From Collinsella tanakaei YIT 12063 (GTDB lineage: Bacteria; Actinomycetota; Coriobacteriia; Coriobacteriales; Coriobacteriaceae): a DNA stretch of 64,000 nucleotides. This document shows positions 58,961-64,000 of this stretch, piece after piece. Positions within the stretch are counted from its first letter, which is position 1. Each line of letters begins with the position of its first letter. A program made the position numbers and the translations under genes. Below the pieces are notes generated by a model. It had not been told where the DNA came from. It saw nothing but the letters and a program-made list of their open reading frames with translations, and ran no database searches. The stretch lies in contig NZ_JH126475.1 of assembly GCF_000225705.1 (NCBI RefSeq), positions 58,835 through 122,834 of the forward strand. Reading direction: 5' to 3'.

Positions 58961-59827
58961 ATGCTCGTTAACGCAGCAGAGATGCTCAAGAAGGCCGAGG
59001 CCGGTCACTACGCGCTTGGCGCCTTCAACACCAACAACCTCGAGTGGACGCTTGCCATTCTCCAGGCCGCAGAGGAGGCGAAGTCCCCGCTGATTCTCCA
59101 GTGCACCGCTGGCGCTGCTAAGTGGATGGGCGGCTTCAAGGTCTGCGCCGACATGGTGAAGGCCGCCGTCGAGGCAACCGGTGTGACCGTTCCCGTCGCC
59201 CTGCACCTTGATCACGGTTCGTACGAGGACTGCTTCAAGTGCATCGAGGCTGGTTTCACCTCTATTATGTACGATGGTTCTCATGAGGAGACCTTCCAGA
59301 TCAACCTCGACCGCACCAAGGAGCTCGTTGAGCTTGCCCACTCCAAGGGCATGTCCATCGAGGCCGAGGTCGGCGGCATCGGCGGCACCGAGGACGGCGT
59401 GACCTCCAACGGCGAGCTCGCTGACCCCGCTGAGTGCAAGCAGATTGCCGACCTTGGCGTCGACTTCCTGGCTTGCGGCATCGGCAACATCCACGGCGTG
59501 TACCCCGCCGACTGGGCTGGCCTTTCCTTCGAGCGTCTGGGCGAGATCAAGGCCCAGACCGGCGACCTGCCCCTTGTTCTGCACGGTGGCACCGGCATCC
59601 CCGAGGATCAGATCAAGAAGGCCATCTCCCTGGGTATCTCCAAGATCAACGTCAACACCGACCTGCAGCTCGTCTTCGCCAAGGGCGTTCGCGAGTACAT
59701 CGAGGCCGGCAAGGATCAGCAGGGCAAGGGCTTCGACCCCCGCAAGCTCCTCAAGCCTGGTCGCGAGGCCATCGTCGCTCGCACCAAGGAGCTCATGGAG
59801 GAGTTTGGTTCCGTCAACAAGGCTTAA
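58961..59827 (+). CDS. fba: class II fructose-bisphosphate aldolase
   Basis: A 288-residue zinc aldolase that splits fructose 1,6-bisphosphate in glycolysis. The first active-site block is VALHLDHGSYEDC with catalytic Asp84 and Zn ligand His85; further ligands are Glu134 in EAEVGGIGG, His178 in GIGNIHGVYP and His208 in VLHGGTGIP. ATG 58961 has TTGGGAGG upstream; an in-frame ATG at 58931 is weaker. Codon use is strongly biased to C/T-rich optimal codons, as expected for a highly expressed gene. Related tagatose-bisphosphate or fructose aldolases cannot be separated by eye, but housekeeping Fba is most likely. Confidence 0.9.
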   Translation: MLVNAAEMLKKAEAGHYALGAFNTNNLEWTLAILQAAEEAKSPLILQCTAGAAKWMGGFKVCADMVKAAVEATGVTVPVALHLDHGSYEDCFKCIEAGFTSIMYDGSHEETFQINLDRTKELVELAHSKGMSIEAEVGGIGGTEDGVTSNGELADPAECKQIADLGVDFLACGIGNIHGVYPADWAGLSFERLGEIKAQTGDLPLVLHGGTGIPEDQIKKAISLGISKINVNTDLQLVFAKGVREYIEAGKDQQGKGFDPRKLLKPGREAIVARTKELMEEFGSVNKA

Positions 59828-60033
59828 TCGCCTGGTTGCAGACTTGCTTTAAAGCATGACGCTAAGCCGTCGCTCTCTTTTGGAGGCGGCGGCTTTTCGT
59901 TTAACCCGGGGCGGCCGCCACCTCGCCGAGCCCTCGCGGAATCACGGCGATCGGTCTGCTACGGTATTTGGAATCGTCCGGCCCTCAAGGGTCGAGGCGC
60001 TTGTATCGAATGAGATTGTTTACGGGAGGGGTC

Positions 60034-61458
60034 ATGGCTATCAAGACGGTGTCACCGGATGCCGGCGAGCTGCGTCGTGAAGGGCCGGTCGGCAGCTTTG
60101 ATGTGGTCGAGAATGGCGATTACCGATGCCTCGATATCGGGCTTCCGCAGGAGATCGAGCGGCTGAAGCAGCATGGGGCCCTCGAGGCGGCTCGTCGGGC
60201 CTGCTCGGACATGCTCGATGCGGATCTCGAACCTGAGCTTGCGGCGTGCTTGCGCGCAGAGCGCCATCGCATGGGACGGCTCGCCCGGCAGTTCTGCATC
60301 AGCCGTGCTTGTGCCATCGAGCTTATCAGGGCGGAGTGGCCCGATTTTGACGAGCAACGGCTCGATGATCTTGTTGAGCGCAAGCGCATCGATTATCGGT
60401 TCATCGACGGTGAGGTTCGCTTCCTGGCGAACTTTCTCGATTCGCTTCGCGTTTATCCCGTTGAGGTGCCGGGCCTTTTGCCTGACCATCCCTCAAATAC
60501 CGAGGCTCGCGACGCGATGCTTATGGAGATGAGGGAGGCGGGAGGCTCCAGTAGATCGATTACCATTCGAGCGAAGATATCGGTCCCGGGAAGGCGAGCC
60601 GGAGAGGTCGTGCGCGCCTGGCTGCCTATTCCTGCCCGTGCTCCCCAACAGTCCCATATCGAGATTCTCTCCATGACGGAGGGTGGAATAGTCGCTCGCG
60701 AGGATGCGCCCGCTCGAACGGTGCATTGGGAGTCTTCGTCCAAAGAATCATTTGAGGTTGTATATCGTTATCGCATCGATGCTCCATATGTGGATACGAC
60801 GGCACCGGCGGCCGGTGGCTATGTGGTGGATGCTCCCCGTCCGCGTGCGAGCGATTTAGCGGAAATCAGGCCGCATGCTCGCTTCACGCCATATCTTAAA
60901 GCGCTTACGAACAGGCTTGTTCAAGGGGTCGACCGCCCGATAGACCGTGCAAGGAGGATATACGACTATCTCACCGGCCATGTTGATTACCGCTATCAGC
61001 CTGACTACGCTCAGCTTGACGCCATCGCCGATAACTGCGCCAAATCATTGCGGGGAGACTGCGGCGTAATGGCGCTTACTTTTATCGCCATGTGTCGAAT
61101 CGCGGGTATTCCCGCACGGTGGCAGAGCGGGTTGTACGTCGCCTGTGATTATATAGGCCCGCATGATTGGGCGATGTTTTACACGGAAGAGTACGGTTGG
61201 TTGTGGGCGGATGTTTCGTTTGGGTCGTCTTCTCGACGGTCTGGGGACGAAAAAAGGCGGCTGCACCACTTTGGCAATCTCGATCCGTGGAGAATGGTTT
61301 CAAACTCTGAGTTCCAAGCCGAGTTCGAGCCACCGTCCGACGGCGTTCGCTGGGATCCGTTTGATAACCAGATGGGGGAGGCGACGGTCGATGGCAGGGG
61401 ATGCGATGAAGTGGAGATGCTTCGTGAAGTAGAACTTATTGAGATGATCGAGGCATAG
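60034..61458 (+). CDS. transglutaminase-like cysteine protease-fold protein
   Basis: A 474-residue protein. The C-terminal half has the transglutaminase core with the full triad: Cys343 in SLRGDCGVMALTFIAMCRIAGIPARW, His377 in GPHDWAMFY and Asp393 in WLWADVSFG. Residues ~175-260 form a beta-sandwich of the kind that precedes such domains. The first ~150 residues are helical and charged, and resemble no family that can be named. No signal peptide is seen, so it is probably cytoplasmic. GGGAGGGG precedes the ATG. Activity could be a protease or amidase; true cross-linking is not implied. Confidence 0.78.
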   Translation: MAIKTVSPDAGELRREGPVGSFDVVENGDYRCLDIGLPQEIERLKQHGALEAARRACSDMLDADLEPELAACLRAERHRMGRLARQFCISRACAIELIRAEWPDFDEQRLDDLVERKRIDYRFIDGEVRFLANFLDSLRVYPVEVPGLLPDHPSNTEARDAMLMEMREAGGSSRSITIRAKISVPGRRAGEVVRAWLPIPARAPQQSHIEILSMTEGGIVAREDAPARTVHWESSSKESFEVVYRYRIDAPYVDTTAPAAGGYVVDAPRPRASDLAEIRPHARFTPYLKALTNRLVQGVDRPIDRARRIYDYLTGHVDYRYQPDYAQLDAIADNCAKSLRGDCGVMALTFIAMCRIAGIPARWQSGLYVACDYIGPHDWAMFYTEEYGWLWADVSFGSSSRRSGDEKRRLHHFGNLDPWRMVSNSEFQAEFEPPSDGVRWDPFDNQMGEATVDGRGCDEVEMLREVELIEMIEA

Positions 61459-61494
61459 CGGCCGAGCCTGTGATACTATAAGCAAGTTCACCGC

Positions 61495-61580
61495 GCCCGA
61501 GTGGCGGAACGGCAGACGCAGGGGACTCAAAATCCTCCGCTGGCGACAGCGTGTGAGTTCGAATCTCACCTCGGGCACCA
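61495..61580 (+). tRNA. tRNA-Leu (anticodon CAA)
   Basis: The acceptor arms GCCCGAG and CTCGGGC pair, with encoded CCA at the 3' end. The anticodon loop is CTCAAAA, giving CAA, for UUG codons. The long variable arm with its own stem (CGCT...AGCG) is typical of tRNA-Leu, and the T-arm is GTGAG-TTCGAAT-CTCAC. An extended -10 box, TGATACTAT (61471-61479), precedes it and a GGGGAG hairpin follows it. Confidence 0.95.
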
Positions 61581-61592
61581 TGTGATATCAAG

Positions 61593-61617
61593 AAGGGGAG
61601 CTTGTCTCCCCTTTAGC
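61593..61617 (+). terminator. terminator after tRNA-Leu
   Basis: AAGGGGAG (61593-61600) pairs with CTCCCCTT (61606-61613) around CTTGT; a short T-rich tail follows. Confidence 0.65.
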
Positions 61618-61627
61618 ATGTAAGAGG

Positions 61628-61863
61628 ATAACTTCGTGTTGATAGCGTGAAGTTATAATTTTGTGTGCTACCATCGCTATTGCACTGTGTTTGCAGTAGC
61701 CAAGCGGGATGATAAGTCCCCACCTTTCGGCGCCACTGAGTAGCTGTCTGGTCCTACAATTATGAACTTCGAAGATGCAGCTATGTATCACTCGATTCTT
61801 GTGTAGCCCGGATGCTCTATGGCACCGGGTTATTTTTGTTCTATTCAAGAAGGAGGTAAGGAC
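61628..61863 (+). promoter_or_regulatory. infC leader with attenuator (probable L20-type leader)
   Basis: The gap holds a perfect hairpin ATAACTTC/GAAGTTAT (61628-61656), a consensus -10 TATAAT (61654-61659), and a ~200-base leader that ends in a terminator: CCCGG (61807-61811) with CCGGG (61825-61829) followed by TTATTTTTG. A leader ending in a terminator directly before infC-rpmI-rplT is the design of L20-regulated attenuation in Gram-positive bacteria. Alternative antiterminator pairs were not resolved by eye. Confidence 0.65.
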
Positions 61864-62421
61864 ATAGCTAAGTCTGATGACACCCGCATCAATGACGAGA
61901 TCACCGGAACCACCTGCCGTCTGATCGGCGTAGATGGATCTCAGCTCGGTCTCTTCGGCATCCGCGATGCGCAGCGCGTCGCCGATGAACAGGGGCTTGA
62001 CCTGGTGGAGATTGCGCCCAACGCGAATCCCCCGGTGTGTAGGGTCATGGATTACGGCAAGTTCAAGTACCAGCAGGCCATGAAGGCCAAGCAGGCTCGT
62101 AAGAACCAGTCCAAGGTCGAGGTCAAGGAAATGAAGTTCCGACCCAAGATCGATGTGGGCGATTACGAGACCAAGAAGGGTCACGTCCTTCGTTTCCTGA
62201 AGAAGGGCGCACGCGTTAAGGTCACCATCATGTTCCGCGGCCGCGAAATGGCCCATCCGGAGCAGGGACTCAATGTGCTCGAGCGTCTTTCTGAGGACCT
62301 GAAACAGTACGCTACGGTCGAATCGGCGCCCAAGCTTGAAGGCCGTAACATGCTCATGCTCCTCGCACCCATTAAGGGCGCCTTTGATAACGAGGCCAGC
62401 GAGGCCGAGGCTAACGAATAG
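61864..62421 (+). CDS. infC: translation initiation factor IF-3
   Basis: A 185-residue IF-3 with the N-terminal domain ([51 protein letters not shown]) and the C-terminal domain ([38 protein letters not shown]). The best start is ATA at 61864, six bases after a perfect AGGAGGT site, giving [12 protein letters not shown]. The next upstream ATG (61819) lies within the attenuator stem. infC is known for rare start codons (AUU in E. coli) that allow IF-3 to limit its own synthesis, so ATA is credible. rpmI and rplT follow. Confidence 0.92.
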   Translation: MAKSDDTRINDEITGTTCRLIGVDGSQLGLFGIRDAQRVADEQGLDLVEIAPNANPPVCRVMDYGKFKYQQAMKAKQARKNQSKVEVKEMKFRPKIDVGDYETKKGHVLRFLKKGARVKVTIMFRGREMAHPEQGLNVLERLSEDLKQYATVESAPKLEGRNMLMLLAPIKGAFDNEASEAEANE

Positions 62422-62461
62422 CCACACTTATTGTGTAGTAGTAACCGAGAAGGAGAATTTC

Positions 62462-62659
62462 ATGCCTAAGATGAAGTCCCACAGCGGCACCAAGAAGCGT
62501 TTCCGCCGCACCGGCACGGGCAAGATCATGCGCTGCAAGGCTTTCAAGAGCCACATCCTGACCAAGAAGTCCACCAAGCGTAAGCGTAATTTCCGTCAGG
62601 ATGGCGAGCTTGCTGCCGCCGACAAGAAGGTCGTTACCGCACGTCTGGCTGGCAACTAA
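62462..62659 (+). CDS. rpmI: ribosomal protein bL35
   Basis: A 65-residue basic protein of the 50S subunit with the family's opening [20 protein letters not shown] and [26 protein letters not shown] precedes the ATG. It lies between infC and rplT in the standard order. Confidence 0.97.
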   Translation: MPKMKSHSGTKKRFRRTGTGKIMRCKAFKSHILTKKSTKRKRNFRQDGELAAADKKVVTARLAGN

Positions 62660-62710
62660 GCCTTATTTCATCCCGTTACCTCGAACTCACCAATTAGGAG
62701 TTGATTAGAT

Positions 62711-63070
62711 ATGGCACGTGTCAAGCGCGCTGTGAACGCCAAGAAGAAGCGCCGTACAGTCCTCAACCGCGCTAAGGGTTATTACGGTCAGGCGTCCCGT
62801 TCTTATAAGTACGCCAAGGAGCAGGTGCAGCACTCTCTCCAGTACCAGTACCGCGATCGTCGCAACAAGAAGCGCGAGATCCGCAGCCTCTGGATCACCC
62901 GTATTAACGCTGCTGCCCGCATGAACGACATCTCCTACTCTCAGTTCATGCATGGCCTGAAGCTTGCTGGCATCGAGCTCGACCGCAAGGTCCTCGCTCA
63001 GATGGCTTACGAGGACATCGAGTCCTTCAACGAGCTGGCTGCCATCGCCAAGAAGGCTCTCGAGGCTTAA
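62711..63070 (+). CDS. rplT: ribosomal protein bL20
   Basis: A 119-residue protein of the 50S subunit with the characteristic opening [20 protein letters not shown] and [19 protein letters not shown], and the C-terminal globular part [21 protein letters not shown]20 also represses its own operon by binding the infC leader in several bacteria. TTAGGAG precedes the ATG. It is followed by a terminator. Confidence 0.97.
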   Translation: MARVKRAVNAKKKRRTVLNRAKGYYGQASRSYKYAKEQVQHSLQYQYRDRRNKKREIRSLWITRINAAARMNDISYSQFMHGLKLAGIELDRKVLAQMAYEDIESFNELAAIAKKALEA

Positions 63071-63088
63071 TCCATTCTACGGATTTTC

Positions 63089-63120
63089 AAGGGACGGGCT
63101 TCGGTTCGTCCCTTTCTTAT
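63089..63120 (+). terminator. intrinsic terminator of infC-rpmI-rplT operon
   Basis: AAGGGACG (63089-63096) pairs with CGTCCCTT (63107-63114), with an inner GC-TTCG-GT loop, followed by TCTTATT. Confidence 0.85.
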
Positions 63121-63210
63121 TAAAAAGCACGGTAGCGCCCCCATGCACTTTGAGGTATAGAACGGTTCCTGTTTATCATTTGACGCGCTTATGCTGTTTG
63201 TAAACATCTC

Positions 63211-63240
63211 TTGCATTGGAATAGAGACTGCGTGTATAAA
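63211..63240 (+). promoter_or_regulatory. promoter of the 5S rRNA gene
   Basis: TTGCAT (63211-63216) and TATAAA (63235-63240) with an 18-base spacer, about 40 bases upstream of the 5S gene. It shows that the 5S gene is transcribed on its own. Confidence 0.6.
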
Positions 63241-63280
63241 AGATGAAGCAAAGTTGAAGTGGGCGGAGCGCCGCCCACCG

Positions 63281-63396
63281 GTCAGCGGCCATGGCGGGCG
63301 GGGCACGCCCGGACCCATTCCGAACCCGGAAGCTAAGCCGCCGAGCGCCGATGGTACTGCGGGGGAAGCCCGTGGGAGAGCAGGGCGCCGCTGACC
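63281..63396 (+). rRNA. rrf: 5S ribosomal RNA
   Basis: The sequence contains the conserved 5S core: ACCCATTCCGAACCCGGAAG and GATGGTACTGCGGGGGAAGC, then GTGGGAGAGCAGG. A long terminal stem (63276-63289 with 63387-63400) encloses it; the mature ends are estimated to within a few bases. There is no 23S gene upstream: it follows rplT and precedes 16S, so it is a separate 5S copy with its own promoter and terminator. Confidence 0.93.
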
Positions 63397-63422
63397 GGTG
63401 GACGGCACTTCCATATAGGTGC

Positions 63423-63454
63423 AGAGCGGGGCCCTCCGGGGCCCCGCTCTTTTT
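63423..63454 (+). terminator. intrinsic terminator of 5S gene
   Basis: AGAGCGGGGCCC (63423-63434) pairs perfectly with GGGCCCCGCTCT (63439-63450), followed by TTTT. Confidence 0.93.
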
Positions 63455-63883
63455 GCCTTCCCGGCGCGGCGGCTCCCGGGCGCGCCCGCTGTTTCCCATG
63501 GCAGTCCGGCGGCCGGACCTGGTGGGAGCGCGCCCCCTCCCCGCGGCCCCCGTATGTGTAGGAACCGTGGAGGGCGGGAATGGCGCCCCCGCGGCGCCCC
63601 GGGTATGGCAATATATCTCCTTGCCGCGCGGCGCGGGAGCGACCGGCGGCGCGTACCTTGAGAACCGGATACTGCGAGGCGAGAGGCCGTGCCGAGGGCA
63701 TGGTCGATCGCCGGGAGACAGAACTTAAGAACCATTTCGATGGTGAGCAGTGATGTACGGAATAGTCAGATGAGTAAGGCGAACCCTTACGATTCCTTTC
63801 CGAGCAGGAAACGGCTTTTACATTCGAATGGATCCGATCGGCGTTACAGCCGGCCGGACGGGCTCATCCGCGCCCAAGCATAC
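63455..63883 (+). other. 16S rRNA leader region
   Basis: No gene. It contains CCTTGAGAACCGGATACTG at 63656-63674, which resembles the conserved leader/spacer element of actinobacterial rRNA operons linked to antitermination or processing, and a hairpin ACCAT-TTCG-ATGGT at 63731-63744. The promoter was not located with confidence. Confidence 0.55.
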
Positions 63884-64000
63884 TTTGGACGGAGAGTTCG
63901 ATCCTGGCTCAGGATGAACGCTGGCGGCGCGCCTAACACATGCAAGTCGAACGGCACCCCTCCTCGGAGGAAGCGAGTGGCGAACGGCTGAGTAACACGT
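63884..64000 (+). rRNA. rrs: 16S ribosomal RNA, 5' end (cut by window end)
   Basis: The gene starts near 63884 and contains GAGAGTTCGATCCTGGCTCA then GATGAACGCTGGCGGCGCGC and CACATGCAAGTCGAACGG, continuing to AGTAACACGT at the edge. The CGCGCCTAACACATGC and the short variable region V1 with CACCCCTCCTCGGAGGAAG fit Coriobacteriia (Collinsella/Enorma style). The start coordinate is estimated from the usual distance to GAGAGTT. Confidence 0.95.

Noticed and set aside
63291..63728. Protein-coding frames across the 5S gene and its downstream spacer
   Set aside because: They cover a structural RNA gene and its terminator; high GC keeps frames open by chance.

Overview
The window is a high-GC Gram-positive chromosome segment, most likely from a Coriobacteriia member of the Collinsella/Enorma type. 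The evidence is the first ~120 bases of a 16S rRNA gene at the right edge, including the GTTCGATCCTGG form of the 5' end, together with single-chain PurL, an infC-rpmI-rplT cluster, strong Shine-Dalgarno sites, lipoprotein signals and a dlt operon. The genus assignment is an inference from memory of 16S sequences and was not searched.

Layout. Bases 1-9.1 kb hold a cut GntR/UTRA regulator, an HD hydrolase, a cyclase-family hydrolase, a lipoprotein serpin, an EamA transporter, a Bax-inhibitor-1 protein, a PGPGW-like protein coupled to a DUF2974 hydrolase, and an ECF sigma factor/DUF4179 pair. From 9.2 to 17 kb there are small regulatory modules: B3/4 protein, LysR with a divergent aldo-keto reductase, a TetR/MFS efflux pair sharing a near-identical operator, a PPOX flavoprotein, a higBA toxin-antitoxin locus preceded by an 18-codon leader ORF, and a divergent MerR/flavodoxin pair with two long-spacer promoters. 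From 17.2 to 21.7 kb an ECF sigma factor heads an operon with membrane proteins and an ABC ATPase. Then come purL on the minus strand, an iron-siderophore-type ABC importer with a P-loop NTPase (26-29.8 kb), a dlt operon with two dltD genes (30.1-35.8 kb), homoserine dehydrogenase, a branched-chain amino acid importer livKHMGF (37.6-42.5 kb) and cydDC (42.7-46.2 kb).

The most unusual stretch is 46.4-47.4 kb. A molybdopterin-dehydrogenase FAD subunit is broken by two frameshifts, and its 3' end runs into a set of six 23-base repeats arranged as two inverted clusters around 115 bases of unique DNA. This looks like the paired ends of a transposon with several transposase-binding sites per end (IS21- or Tn7-like) and no transposase gene between them. 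The right part holds cutC, a BASS transporter, a RecJ nuclease fused to a RecQ-like helicase followed by a RelA/SpoT enzyme, tex, an MBL hydrolase, class II fructose-bisphosphate aldolase, a transglutaminase-like protein, tRNA-Leu(CAA), the infC operon behind an attenuator-type leader (infC apparently starts at ATA), a stand-alone 5S rRNA gene and the start of 16S rRNA.

Functionally the window mixes core genes (translation initiation, purine synthesis, stringent response, glycolysis, cytochrome bd assembly) with envelope modification, nutrient import and several autoregulated stress modules. Their promoters and operators can be read directly: two ECF-type promoters with an identical 17-base -10/start region, two TetR operator copies, and two MerR promoters with 19-base spacers.
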